Of a stretch of 64,000 bases of DNA, positions 10,961 to 21,450 are shown one piece after another (positions within the stretch are counted from its first letter, which is position 1; every line of letters begins with the position of its first letter). The DNA is taken from positions 22,418,500-22,482,499 of the forward strand of contig NC_132912.1 of assembly GCF_047675955.1 (NCBI RefSeq), read 5' to 3'. The notes beneath the pieces are model-generated. The model had not been told where the DNA came from, ran no database searches, and worked only from the letters and a program-made list of their open reading frames with translations. The DNA comes from Chlorocebus sabaeus. Lineage: Eukaryota; Chordata; Mammalia; Primates; Cercopithecidae. Both the position numbers and the translations under genes were made by a program.

Positions 10961-12590
10961 CAGTTTTTAAGTGGTCAGGAAGGGGAGGATTTTGTGGTCA
11001 GAAAAGTGGAACTGTCCTATTTAACATATGACCCTGGCCAGTCCCATCTCAAATTACTGTTGATCAAGTTACAGATGGTTGGGAAGCCCAGGTGGAAGGG
11101 AAGCCTAGAATAAGCCCTGACAAAATTGCAATAAACAGTAGGCCACAAAGCCAGTGGCCGTTATCATTAAACATTTACTGAAGTATTTAATATAGAAAAT
11201 AATGCAAAGAAAAATTGTTTCGCAAAGCACTATGAACCAGAAATCACTTAAAAAGGCTTTAACATATCCTCCCCTGATGTCTTTAGGAAAGCTAGAACAT
11301 GACCAAAACCATAAATAGACCCTCAGACTAACAGCTTTATGATCATGATTTGAAAGCATTTTGTTTTGCACTTGCATGCATCTCAGGTTTAAGTTTCCAA
11401 ATTTTTAAAGCATTTAAGTGCCTAATGATTTAGGAATTTACTCTTGAGAATAAACACCACTAGGAACCAATAAATGGAAGCCCAAACTTTTATTATCTCT
11501 AGCAACTTCAAATAGGGGCACACGTATAAAAATTTATATATTCAGCATTGGTCTCAATTGGTAGCCTTTTACAGAAGCACTTTAATGGGACAGTAAACCA
11601 GAGCCCAAACAGAGAAAAAAAAAAAATCCTAATTTTGTGTTATTGTGGTTGCAAAATTTTCAGAAAGGCACAGATCTAAAGCCCAAGCCTGCTAAATGAT
11701 TCACATGAAGGCAGAGCCTGAGGCCAAGTTTAAGTGCTGATTTTACTAGGAGGTACAATTCCAGGGTTTTAAGGGTGAAAGGAAAGGCGAAGGCAGGCAA
11801 ATACAAGGTGGTACATTACTGAGCTGAAAACAACTTCACATGCAAGCACAGCTTCCAGACAAACCATGTAGAACCAGCATACCTTGGGACTGTGTGGATG
11901 GCAGGGAGAGGAGTTTCTGTGCTGGCTACTTCATTCTTTCTGTGCCCTTTGGGGAAAGTATGCCTCATGGGGCTCTAACTCTCTCAGTCTTCTGAGGGCA
12001 GCACCTGATCCCTCCAGGTAACTGCTAGGGAAGAGCATTCTGTTCCTTCAAATTTCTCACCTGAGTCTGAGAGCATCCTATCATCACAGCCTCTGTGTCA
12101 GGGAGGCAGTGCTGAAGCATGACCCTCATCTGGGGGAGGCTGTCGGGAGATGGCACTGGAGGCCAGGCCTCTACCCTAAGCAACAGTTGCAGGCCGGCGT
12201 GGAGGTGGACGGTAGGACCGAGTAAATCCGGGGAGGCACATCAACCGGGTCTGGTAGGGCATAGCCTTCTTGGACCTAAGCCATTCCTGCTGCTGGTGTT
12301 CACTGCTTCTCAATTCAGAAACAGCACGGATTTAGCTCTCAGATTTTGTAAACTATGATTTTCTCCCTTATTCCTCAACGATCACCTAGCCACGACCTTC
12401 TTTAACTCTTCCCCCCACCCTCCAACTTTTGAGGAAATGACTTTTCTTATAATTTGAATGTTAATAAACCGCACTTATTTAGAAACTACGGTTTGATGAT
12501 CTTGGGCAACTGTATACGTCATGTTGACGCCACTCCTATCAAGACATGAAATTGTCCCACCACAGCCCCAAAGTTCCCCCGCTCCTGTGC
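10961..12590. other. Single-copy stretch before CpG island 1
   Basis: No repeat or gene is recognised. There are weak open frames at 11105-11377 (reverse) and 12119-12358 (forward). Base composition becomes more GC-rich from about 12000 towards the island. Confidence 0.4.
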
Positions 12591-12780
12591 ATTCCATTCT
12601 GTCCAGTTCCACTCCTTTGTAATTGCTTTGAATCGCTACCGTTGCTTCTTCTAGAATGTCTTATAAATGGAATCAGGCCGACCATAGCTTTTTTGGGTTC
12701 TTCCCCCCACACAGTATCGTGTTTTTCAGCTCCACCCACGTGGTTTCGGGTATTAATCCCATGGTAGGACAAGCTAGACG
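12591..12780 (-). repeat. Old L1M 3' fragment at the island edge
   Basis: The TTCTAGAATGTCTTATAAAT-GGAATCA order near 12649-12675 and the following GCTCCACCCACGTGGTTTC are the familiar antisense L1M 3' sequence. CpGs have built up in it compared with other copies, as if drawn into the unmethylated zone. Confidence 0.5.
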
Positions 12781-12789
12781 CTGGAGAAC

Positions 12790-12862
12790 TCATTATGCGC
12801 CATTAGGTAATTTTAACCCGCATCATCTCATTTCTATTGTCACAATAGAAGAAACTGAGGCG
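12790..12862 (-). repeat. MIR-like remnant
   Basis: A short CATCTCATTTCTATTGTCAC and AGAAGAAACTGAGGC segment resembles antisense MIR. It is too short to be certain. Confidence 0.35.
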
Positions 12863-14115
12863 CGCCCGGCGTGTGGGCGTGGGAGGGAGCACCCGGGCTG
12901 AAGGCCGACTTCCGCCGGTCAGTCGGCCTGGACCTGCTAGCATCCGCTGTCAAGCCTGAGGGGACAGACGGGACCTGGCGTCAACGCAAGGCACGGGCTC
13001 GGGCAGACGCACAGCCCAGGAAGCAGGCGCGTCGAAAGCTCCACGCCCAAGCCCAGGCAGAGGGCTCGGCGGGCGCGAGGCTGAGGGCCCAAGAGGCCGG
13101 GGTCGCTATCCCCTCGCCACCGGGACGGCCTCCGGGTCTCCTTGCCCCACCAGAGAGAACCGCGGCGGCTACTCAGAGGCGCAAGGGCAAGGCCGCAGCG
13201 GGCAGCGATGGACCAAATGCAGGCAACACGCGACGCGGACAGACGGGAGCCACCGCGGCGTCTACGAAGGAGCAGTTCTATAAAGGCGCGCTGTGCCGTA
13301 TCACGCTGCGCGTTTCCTTCCGCGCGGGGCCGGCGCTACTTCCCTCCCAACCAGGCCGCCGGGCCCGGCGGAGCAGAGACGTCGGCAAGGCAGCAACTGC
13401 CCGCAGTCGCTTTTCGCCTGCTTCCTCCGCTCGCTCTAGAGGGCACAGCGTGGCGCGGGGCTCAGCAGGCCGCTTCCCCGCCACGGAGGTGGCCGCCGCG
13501 CTCCGGCCTGCTGTAAAGGACCGAGCAGGAAGAGCGGTCTCTGGTTTCTGTGGTATCTGGAGACAGTTTCCCGGCGCGAGGGAAACAAAGATGCTGGCGT
13601 GGAGCGGCCTGCCCACCGCTATTGTCTGGCTGCCTGTCAGGGAGCAGCCGCTTTCGCTTTCTTCTGCCGAACGGAACGTGGTGACTCGGGGGCCGCGGAG
13701 CGCCTTCGAGGCAGCTTTGTCTGCGGAAAAGGAGCGCGGCGGGCGGCCTGTCGGAATGGTCACCGCCCGCTTTCCGCGGGAGGCGCGCCAGGGACCGCGG
13801 GGCGATTTCTCCGCCTTAGCGAAAGAAAGAAGAAGCCGGGATTTGTGGCCGCTCCGTGTTTGTTCCCATTTGAGCTCTGGCGTCGGCGGGAGGGGACAGT
13901 GCTGTCCGCGCGCACTCCCTCCGTCGCCGTCAGGGTCGTGCTCCTTAGGTTTCCTGCGGTTTTTCTGCTGCTTTGAGAGTGTCTGGGACCAAGTTCTCAC
14001 AACATCGTCTTCTCTCGCAAATAATCGTTTTACGATGTTTGTTCTGCTGAATCCACCGGGCGCTTCAGACACGGGCCCTGACGGCACCACCGGCCTGAGG
14101 GAGGTGGGAGGGCTG
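12860..14115. promoter_or_regulatory. CpG island 1 (probable promoter region)
   Basis: CG dinucleotides are dense from about 12861 to 14110, against near absence outside, and the sequence is strongly GC-rich. The body is repeat-free. A TATA box (13279-13286) lies near the middle. Open frames of 445 codons on the plus strand (12871-14208) and 308 codons on the minus strand (13278-14204) span most of the island, but both are basic, low-complexity and without a recognisable domain, as expected from stop-poor GC-rich DNA. No strong splice donor was found on either strand inside it. It is most likely the promoter and first exon of a gene or long non-coding RNA whose direction cannot be read from this window. 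Confidence 0.8.
13279..13286 (+). promoter_or_regulatory. TATA box in CpG island 1
   Basis: TATAAAGG follows GCAGTTC and is followed by GCGCGCTGTGCC. A match to the TATA consensus in such GC-rich sequence is unlikely to be background. It would place a start site near 13310 on the plus strand. Confidence 0.5.
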
Positions 14116-14235
14116 TGGGGCTGCAAGCTGGTTTGGGGATCCCATAATCTTAGAATTTTAATGCAGAGCCAGTGGAAGCGCCTGGTCAGAGAAGCAGGAG
14201 GCAACTGAACCTAAGAAAGGGGCTTGGAGTCAGCA

Positions 14236-14405
14236 GTGAAGCTCTATTGTTTATTTTAGTTTTATTTTCATAGATTCAGGAGGTAGAAGGGCAGCTTTGT
14301 TACTTCCAGGTATTGCAGAGCGGTGAAGTGTCTAGGCTTTCAGTGCTGCCCCCACCTAAATAGTGTCCTTTGGACCCATTAGGTCATTTCTCATCCCTCA
14401 GGGTG
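14236..14405 (-). repeat. L1 3' end fragment
   Basis: TTTTCATAGATTCAGGAGGT (14266-14285), the GGCAGCTTTGTTAC words and CCCATTAGGTCATTTCTCAT (14376-14395) match the antisense 3' terminal part of L1MA/L1PB-age elements. Confidence 0.6.
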
Positions 14406-14499
14406 ACTGCTATTTAAAAGGCATCTATTGTTAGAGCAGGCAAGCTGCAAGGGCAAAAAACGAAACAAAAAACAAAACCGGGTTGGGGGGAGCATAGAG

Positions 14500-14536
14500 T
14501 TGTTGTTTTGTTTGTTTGTTTTTTTTTTTTTTTTGA
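14500..14536. repeat. T-rich run
   Basis: A TTTG microrepeat followed by a long T-run, at about 14500-14536, possibly the tail of a lost retroposon. Confidence 0.6.
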
Positions 14537-14639
14537 CAGCGGCGTAGTAAAGTTTGGATTTAGAGCTTTTTGTTACTGCCCATCTCCCATACTCCTGTTT
14601 TATTTCTCTTTGTAGCATTTATAACCTCCTGGTATGATA

Positions 14640-14785
14640 ACGCATTTTACACGTTTATTGGCTTCTCTGCCCACTTGATTTTTATCTCCTTTTGGAGAGC
14701 AGGAAATTTTTTGTTCCCTGGGGCCTAGCACGGTACCTAGCGCAGTGTACTGGGGGCTTTGTAAATATTTGCTGAATCAGTGGAT
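14640..14785 (+). repeat. L2 LINE 3' end
   Basis: The GGGGCCTAGCACGGTACCTA words and GTAAATATTTGCTGAATCAG follow the L2 3' end in sense orientation. Confidence 0.6.
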
Positions 14786-14960
14786 AAAAAAGAAACAGGG
14801 CACATTATCTAAAGTTATTGTGAGACAAGCATAAAACCAAAAGGCGAATGATGCAAGGCGAAGTTATCTCTTTGAACCTGTTCTTTGTGTTTTGGAGCAG
14901 TAATACATTAGGACTAGCTAAGAAGGAGTCACGCCAGCATTCCATTTTCCAAATAAGAAA

Positions 14961-15494
14961 GTGAAACAAGTGAGCTCTCACTTCTGGGATGCTTTCCACT
15001 TCATTAGAGGGATTGGTTCTCTGAGGTCAACCCATCAAAAATTTATGAATAAAATGGAAGCCATTTATTACTGTTCCTCTGTTACCCTCAGACATAATCT
15101 CATTTCCAGCAGCAGGGAGTTATTTATGGTGGCATGCCTCGTGAGCAAAACATGGGGCTTGGGGACATTCAGAACACCTACAAGATGGTGGTGTACACAG
15201 TGCTTGGAGACATATCTGGGGAGTGTTTCAGATGAAAATTGGCCACATCCTCCTATTACCTGTTTCAAAAATGGCCCCACAAGTTCCACATTTATAACTG
15301 GTGGATTTGTTTTGAGGGAAGTGAGAGGGAGGAGTACACTTTGTTTTGGAGTGAAGAGGATCAGGGTAGCCAGCTCCTCTGAGAAACTACCCCAGTCTCA
15401 ATCTCCATTCCTTTGGAACTTTTTGTTAGGAAAAGGCCACATCTTGACTGGGAAAATTTATAACACCTGTCACGGTACAGTTGGAAAGCTCTAA
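14961..15494 (+). other. 177-codon open frame outside CpG islands, unassigned
   Basis: This is the longest uninterrupted frame in ordinary AT-rich sequence of the window. It shows no signal peptide, no clear transmembrane segment and no motif I recognise, and overlaps no repeat I can name. A frame of this length is near the edge of what chance gives in 64 kb. It could be a piece of an old pseudogene, a retroposon part I do not recognise, or chance. No splice or poly-A support was found, though ATAAA follows the stop. Confidence 0.2.
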
Positions 15495-15582
15495 ATAAAA
15501 AACAAGTTAAAAATTTCGTGTATTCCTCAGTCACCCAGTAATTATAGCATCCTGGTACACAAAACTGGAGGTATCCTTGGAG

Positions 15583-15720
15583 GTCATTTATTTATTCAAC
15601 AAGTACACTGTATTTATTGAACATTTTTCATCTGCTAGGCATTGTTCTAGATGCTGTAGATACAGCAGTGAACAAAACACAAAAATCCCCTCTTTCATAT
15701 TGTTCCACTCCCAGGGCCCT
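15583..15720 (-). repeat. L2 LINE 3' end, antisense
   Basis: GCTAGGCATTGTTCTAGATG and ATACAGCAGTGAACAAAACA (15659-15678) match the reverse complement of the L2 3' end, preceded by TTTATTTATTCAACAAGTAC. Confidence 0.7.
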
Positions 15721-16065
15721 TTCATCCTTTCAATATGTTGTTTTTCTTATTTTAACATTTACCACAACCACCTTCTTTGCTAGTTGGTTCCCTTTCTTCA
15801 CTAATTTTTTAAAACCTCATTTCTTCAGTCCCTCAACTCATCTGAGATACGAACATATCAAAAATATATGATGAAATACAATTTAAAAGTCAGATCCTTT
15901 TTTTAAAAAACTTTTAACCAGAACGAATCCACTTCTAAAATTTTCTTTTTTATGCCTGTAATATTTAAAAAGCCTAAAAATGATCTTGCTGGTTTTCTTC
16001 AGTTGACTGTTGTGTAAGTGAAAATTACTTCCCAAATCCTACTACTAGCTGTTATAATCAAATCA
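15721..16065. other. AT-rich single-copy stretch
   Basis: Nothing is recognised; AT-rich with T-runs near 15899. Confidence 0.4.
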
Positions 16066-16172
16066 GCTTTCACTCTTCCATGAGAATATTTCCTTCACAA
16101 GACTTTGGTTGACCATAACCAATTTTATAGTAATATACAACAAAAAATGTGGAGAATAGCAAAATTAAACAC
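16066..16172 (+). repeat. Diverged repeat, copy 1 of a direct pair
   Basis: This segment aligns by eye with 17269-17368. Shared words include CCATGAGAAT, TGACCATAAC and TGTGGAGAATAGCAA. Family not recognised. Confidence 0.6.
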
Positions 16173-16616
16173 ATTTTTTTGAAAAATAGAGGTTTCTTTT
16201 CCAGAATTTTTTAAAGAGAGTAAATAATGTTAGCTTGGAGGCTTAGAACGTAAATGTATGATGGGATTCTAGTGCACAGCACAGCCCCATAAGGAATATT
16301 CAAGCCTAATTTATCTTAGTTGTATTATCTCTGACTCTCTTCCACCGGTTTTCTCTAAACTTATTTCCTGTCATTCAGTCTAAAATGCTCACTGCCTCAA
16401 ATGTTCCCTGAAGACTATGGCTTAACTATAATTCTTCCCCTTCCACATTTCACATTTAAATGTGTTTTATTTCAGACTTGCTTAAACATTCTTGTGAACT
16501 ATCCCTACTTCCCTGCTTATCCTCTTCAGCCTAAACCGAGGAAGCATCCTGAGCTCCTCACTTCTCTCCCCCAGGTTGCTCAAGCCTAGGAATCACAGCC
16601 AGATTACCTAAAATGC
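16173..16616. other. Unassigned stretch
   Basis: No recognisable repeat; pyrimidine-rich from 16330 to 16600. It may be decayed LINE sequence. Confidence 0.35.
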
Positions 16617-16792
16617 TAGTGATTCTCAATGCTGGTGGACATACTAGAATCACTTAGGAGACTTTAAAAATACTGGTTTCCTGGCCTACCTCTGACCAAA
16701 TAAATTAGCATCTATGGCATTGGAGTCCTAACACTGATATTTTTATAAAGCTTCCCAGGATATTCTAATGAACAGCCAGTTTGACAAACTGC
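16617..16792 (+). mobile_element. MER5-like hAT DNA transposon remnant
   Basis: It starts GTGATTCTCAATGCTGG and contains AGAATCACTTAGGAG and the CCCAGGATATTCTAATGAAC word typical of small non-autonomous hAT-Charlie elements. Orientation is tentative. Confidence 0.5.
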
Positions 16793-16820
16793 AGCAGGCA
16801 GCCCAAGTATCTGTCCTCGG

Positions 16821-17015
16821 CAGTGATTCTCAAACTTCAGTGTTTCAGCATCGCCTGAAAGGCTTGTTAAAACACAGATTGCTAGACCCTACCCGCTGAG
16901 TTAATGATTCAGTAGATTTAGGGTAAAGCCCCCAAATTAGCATTTCAAACAAGTTCACAGGTGATGCTGATGCTGCTGGTTCAGGGATCATTTTTTGAGA
17001 TCCTCTGTTCTCAGA
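16821..17015 (-). mobile_element. MER5A-type hAT element
   Basis: It starts CAGTGATTCTCAAACTTCAG (16821-16840), runs through GGCTTGTTAAAACACAGATT and AATGATTCAGTAGATTTAGG, and ends near GATGCTGATGCTGCTGGTTC. This is the usual order of antisense MER5A. Confidence 0.7.
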
Positions 17016-17268
17016 CCAACAGAAACAAAGACATGCAAGAAAAAAATGAGAGAAAAAATTGGAAAGATTTTATTTGGTATTTCAAACAAAGCTTTGAAGC
17101 AGTTATAAAGGTGCAAATTAGAAATGAGCTTTTTAACCTTTATTTTATGGTTTAGTGTGATTTTTAATTTAAAATTGTATTTGGGAAAAGAGGACTACCA
17201 TAATTCTTTTATGTTGGGGTAGTTTCTAGAAGTCTTAGGCCCTGTGCATTTTTTTTTCATATAAACCT

Positions 17269-17368
17269 CACCTTTCACCCTCCATGAGAATGTTTCGCCC
17301 AGATTTTGCCTGACCATAACGAGTCTTACAGTAGCCCACAACAAAACATTTGTGGAGAATAGCAACAT
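17269..17368 (+). repeat. Diverged repeat, copy 2 of a direct pair
   Basis: Partner of 16066-16172, same orientation, 1.2 kb apart. It is followed directly by a CA run. Confidence 0.6.
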
Positions 17369-17388
17369 AACACACACACACACACACG
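17369..17388. repeat. (CA)n microsatellite
   Basis: A short CA run follows the diverged repeat. Confidence 0.9.
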
Positions 17389-18060
17389 AGTGATAGTGGA
17401 AGAGAGAGATCTCACTTCCAGCAAAAATGCATAAGGCAGAAATAGTGTTTATCTTGTTTTCCTGGTGATAGGCAAACCTTATCTTGCATGTTCAAGCCTG
17501 TGACAGAGAACTTGACACATGAAGGGCATGCAGATATCATTGCAGAAAACTTGTCCGAGTTGTGGAAATAAAGAGTACTTTGCTTTTGACTAATTTTCCC
17601 ATCCGTTTTTGCAGTTTATGCTCCCTCTACCAGCTCATGAGATTACATGGAGAAAGTCAGGTGCAGGAAGCTTTCAAACTTGCCTAGAACCTTATAACTC
17701 ATTAGGTATAAAATGAGAGTTCTTGGCTCCCAAACTCTTTATCCTTTTCTCTAGAAAATGCTGTAATTCAAATGCCAGAACACTGGATCTGAAGGGAAGA
17801 GAGAAAAGATTTTATACCCTTCAACCCTGTAAAGTGAAATGGAAGAAAAACACGCTCAGTTTTCAAGTTCATGAAACAGTTACAAGAATTTGGATGCAAT
17901 TTATGACACCTAAGGGAGGAAAAATAGGAAAAGGAAAGAAAGAGAAGTAGAAAAGATTTCAGGGAAAACACCTGTATAGTTAGCTAATAGTCTTAGGGCC
18001 GGAAAGAGATTCTGTTGGACCTTAAGGAAGACAGGATAGAAGACTCATCATTTTAGGTTT
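17389..18060. other. Single-copy stretch
   Basis: No repeat or exon is recognised. The open frame at 17723-17950 is lysine-rich and without a domain. Confidence 0.4.
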
Positions 18061-18064
18061 GGTT

Positions 18065-18450
18065 CTTACGAGCCACCCAAAAATTTAGTGGCTTAAAACA
18101 AGAGCATTTTATTTGCTGAAAATTCTTTGGGTTAGGAATTCAGGCGGGGGTCAGGGAGGATGGCTTTTTTTCTGTTCCATGTGGTCTTGATTAGGGGTAT
18201 CTCAAGGGGCTGGAGGATCCAAGTTTGGCCTAATCCACAAGTCTGGACCTTGGTTCTCCTCCATGTGCCTCCCTCTCATTCCACATGGCCTTGAGTAATT
18301 CAGTAGTCTAGCTCAGGCATTTTTACGTGGCAATGGTTTACCAAGGGGTAGAAGGAATCACAGAGCATTACTTTCATTGTATTCTGTTGGTCAAAGCGAG
18401 TCACAGGGCCATTCTGGATTCAAAGAACTGGAAAATAGATTCTACCCTTG
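18065..18450 (-). mobile_element. Solo LTR remnant, MLT1/MaLR-like
   Basis: TTTAGTGGCTTAAAACAAGA (18086-18105), then GGTTAGGAATTCAGGCGGG and CAAAGCGAGTCACAGGGCC near the end, follow the antisense order of an old mammalian LTR of the MaLR type. The subfamily is not resolved and no internal sequence is attached. Confidence 0.55.
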
Positions 18451-18489
18451 ATGGGTGGATGGTACAGGCACATTACAAAAGGAATGTGG

Positions 18490-18770
18490 TTAGGCTAAGT
18501 AAAAGAAGCCAGACACAAAAAAGCACATATATTATGCTATTTGTATGAAATTCTAGATAAGGCAAACTATAGTGACAGAAAGCAGATCACTGGTGGCCTG
18601 AGGCTAGAGGATGGGGATTGCCAGCAAAAGGGTATGAGGGAGCTTTTTGGCATGATAGAAGTGTTTTGTACCTTGATTGTGGCAGTATATATACAAATGT
18701 ATACGTTTGTCAAAATGTATGCATTTTATTGTAGTTATTTAGGTAAAGCATACCTTTTAAAAAAAGGTAC
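18490..18770 (+). repeat. L1M 3' end, sense
   Basis: AGTAAAAGAAGCCAGACACA (18498-18517), TATTATGCTATTTGTATGAA and the GTGACAGAAAGCAGATCACT word follow the L1M 3' region in order. Confidence 0.7.
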
Positions 18771-18834
18771 GAAATAGGAGGTAGGAAGGATTGTCATGAC
18801 CACCATCGGAAATGATCTACCACACATAAAAAGT

Positions 18835-19010
18835 TAGATCTGAAGGGACCTTAAATGATCCTGTGGTCCAATGTCTTCATTCTACAGATAAGAAAAGTGA
18901 GGCTCAGAAAGTGGACCTTGCCAAAGGATACTCTGCTAGTTTGTGATAAAAGCAGGATTGGAATCCAGACTCCTGACCACAGTCTTCCTGTCACTCCTTC
19001 CACATCCTCA
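18835..19010 (-). repeat. MIR-family fragment
   Basis: GAAGGGACCTTAAATGATCC, ATTCTACAGATAAGAAAAGT and GGATTGGAATCCAGACTCCT follow the order of an antisense MIR-superfamily SINE. Confidence 0.5.
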
Positions 19011-19499
19011 ACAGGATCAGGGAAAAGGATGCCCTGGCCTGTGTCCCACTGAAACACAGAATTTCCAGGGGTCAGTACAAACAGTCAAGAACAGAGATTT
19101 CTGTGCTCTGTTCCTAGTTCTGAGAGACTATGGACACATTCCTGTAACTATTCCATGAGTCAGTGTCTACAATAAAAGTGAATGGAACAATGTTTAGAAA
19201 TAGAATAGAAAACCATGGGAAAAAAAGAGCACCTATGCCACACATCTGTGGCCGGCAGTGCCATCTTGGGTGTCCTAGGAGGGTATTGATGGGAAAAGAC
19301 AAGGAGGGCTCTGGAACGATTGAAATGTTGTTATTTACATAGATTTTACTAAATTAATAAACCCACCTTTCAGACTTGTAAGGTGAGAATTATTGCTAGC
19401 TTTTGTAATGTGCTCTATAGAGTAAGATAGAGTTGAAATAATAAATAGTATAGCAACCCATAGTAAAATGCAAATGTTAGTATTTAGGGAATTTGAAAA
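19011..19499. other. Single-copy stretch
   Basis: No repeat or exon is recognised. Confidence 0.4.
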
Positions 19500-19830
19500 A
19501 GTGAATACAGTTTACTCTCTTTTTAGTGTACTTTCTTCACTCAGAAAAAATGACTTTGAACCTTGTCCAAAGTCTCAGACATTTATCAGATGTATGTAAT
19601 TCCTTTGGATGCCAAAGATGCTTTTTAAAAAATGTCTACAACAGATGTTAAAATGCTGTCAGCTGAATGATTTGCCGCTGGGACATCGGAGAGTAATACC
19701 CTGCTGATCTGTGGCAATTACCTAGAGAACAATGGACTTGAACTTTGGATGGAATCTGAAATTTTTTCTAACACAAAGTCATATTTGAAAAATGAATGAT
19801 TCAGCAGGGAAAGTTTTTTTCAAGAGAACA
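19500..19830. promoter_or_regulatory. Candidate conserved non-coding element
   Basis: This repeat-free block contains SOX/TCF-like words, TGACTTTGAACCTTGTCC near 19550 and AGAACAATGGACTTGAACTT near 19727. Both are consistent with an enhancer, but the match is by eye and may be chance. Confidence 0.3.
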
Positions 19831-19947
19831 TTGCTCTGATACATTTCTGAAGATTGAATTTTTCTTCATTTTCGTTTTGGTTGTTGTTACTTCCTCATTT
19901 TTCTAATACCTATATCTTAAAAATGATTATATAATAAGCATTTTATT

Positions 19948-20260
19948 TATTTATTTATTTATTTATTTTTTATTATTTTTTTTTTTTTTGAGACGGAGTC
20001 TCGCTCTGTCGCCCAGGCTGGAGTGCAGTGGCGCAATCTCGGCTCACTGCAAGCTCCGCCTCCCGGGTTCACGCCATTCTCCTGCCTCAGCCTCCCGAGT
20101 AGCCGGGACTACAGGCGCCCGCCACTGCGCCCGGCTAATTTTTTTCTATTTTTTAGTAGAGACGGGGTTTCACCATGGTCTCGATCTCCTGACCTTGTGA
20201 TCCGCCCGCCTCGGCCTCCCAAAGTGCTGGGATTACAGGCGTGAGCCACCGCGCCCGGCT
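19948..20260 (-). mobile_element. Young AluY (AluYc-like), intact with target-site duplication
   Basis: This is a full-length reverse Alu. The tail reads as a TTTA microrepeat and T-run (19948-19989) and the head ends CGCGCCCGGCT at 20260. It lacks 12 bases relative to AluY in the CACCATGGTCTCGATC region, as in AluYc-type copies. A perfect 15-base duplication AATAAGCATTTTATT lies at 19933-19947 and 20261-20275. CpG content is high, so the insertion is fairly recent. Confidence 0.92.
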
Positions 20261-20275
20261 AATAAGCATTTTATT

Positions 20276-20764
20276 AAATGAGGGCTGGGACACTGATTTA
20301 CATCTTAGAGTTGTGGCTTTTGTCTCATAGTTGCAGGCTGGGAGGAGTCTGCTCCTTCACAAACATGAAATGCAGTTGCAGAATAACTCTACTACCAAGT
20401 GGAAAGTGGTGCAATTATGGAAATAATTCAAGCCTAAAATATCTGCTCTTATTTGGATAACCCCAGCTGGCTACCGTTAGCTTTGGTATCGAACGGATTC
20501 CCCTTGCTTTAAGTTGGATTAAAGAGGGAAAAACAATGTGGAATGTAAAGAAATCAGTTTAGGGCTCTCTTAGAGTTTAACCTCAGCAATCCTACAAAAT
20601 TTAGCTTCGTCTGGGCCCAAATATTTCAGTTAAAGACCTTTAAAAAAGCGATATTTCCACTCTCGGGGCTGCCATTTTTTGAAATATCTGGACTACCCAA
20701 CATGTGATATTATTCATTACCCATGCAGACTTTTTACTTAGGTAAATGCACATTTTGCCAGTGT
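20276..20764. other. Single-copy stretch
   Basis: No repeat or exon is recognised. Confidence 0.4.
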
Positions 20765-20798
20765 TTTGTTTTTTGTTTTTTTTTGTTTTTTTTTTTCC
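20765..20798. repeat. T-rich low-complexity run
   Basis: TTTTG-type T-rich run. Confidence 0.85.
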
Positions 20799-21450
20799 AA
20801 TCAACATTGGCAATCACGTACAGGTCACCAGTACTACCTTAGGGCCTCAGGAGCCCAGCATGAAATGAGACTCACGACAGAGACGAACCAAAATTTCTAG
20901 GTCTCCTACATCCCTGCCGGGCTGGCTCCGACTTCCCACCATCACTGCTATTCCTGTGGCACCAACGGTTTTAGTCACCTCCTATTTACCACATTGGTGA
21001 GGAAGGGGTTCTCACCCTAAGGTTATGCCGTTGGCCAGACACACAGCACCTGACACTGGACACTTGGGGTTGACAGCAGCTTATTAGTCACATATACTCA
21101 TAGCCAGGGGAGAGGGATAGGGCACACAAGAGCAAACGAAGGTTGTCCTCGGGAACTGAATGAATAAGCAGGGGCTTGGGAGGCAGGCTTTGTGGTAACA
21201 AGAGGGTGGGATGCCCCCTGCTTCCTATAGGATGATGTGATTGGCTTGTTTCAATTCCATGGGCTGGCAGGGAACGGAAACCCAATGCTCAGGGATAAGC
21301 AGGAACAGCATCTGATGAGGAGGGTAGATTGGCTAGGGGACCTTATCTGCAGAAACAGAGAGGGAAGAAGACTTTCAATTAGGCCATTTGAGGCCGGCCC
21401 TCTCGGTTTTCCCCAGATGACAAGTAATACTGCTCCTTACTTTTAGGTCT
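20799..21450. other. Unassigned, LTR-like composition
   Basis: The sequence has words such as AGCTTATTAGTCACATATAC (21079-21098) and a short GC-rich tract near 21391 that recall an antisense retroviral LTR, but I cannot name a family. No exon is seen. Confidence 0.3.

Noticed and set aside
12871..14208. 445-codon plus-strand frame (and the 308-codon minus frame opposite) as a protein gene
   Set aside because: Both run through a CpG island where stops are rare, are Arg/Ala/Gly/Pro-rich and show no domain; two full-length overlapping frames on opposite strands point to composition.
20799..21450. Calling a named LTR here
   Set aside because: Some LTR-like words are present but no family could be matched, so it is left unassigned.
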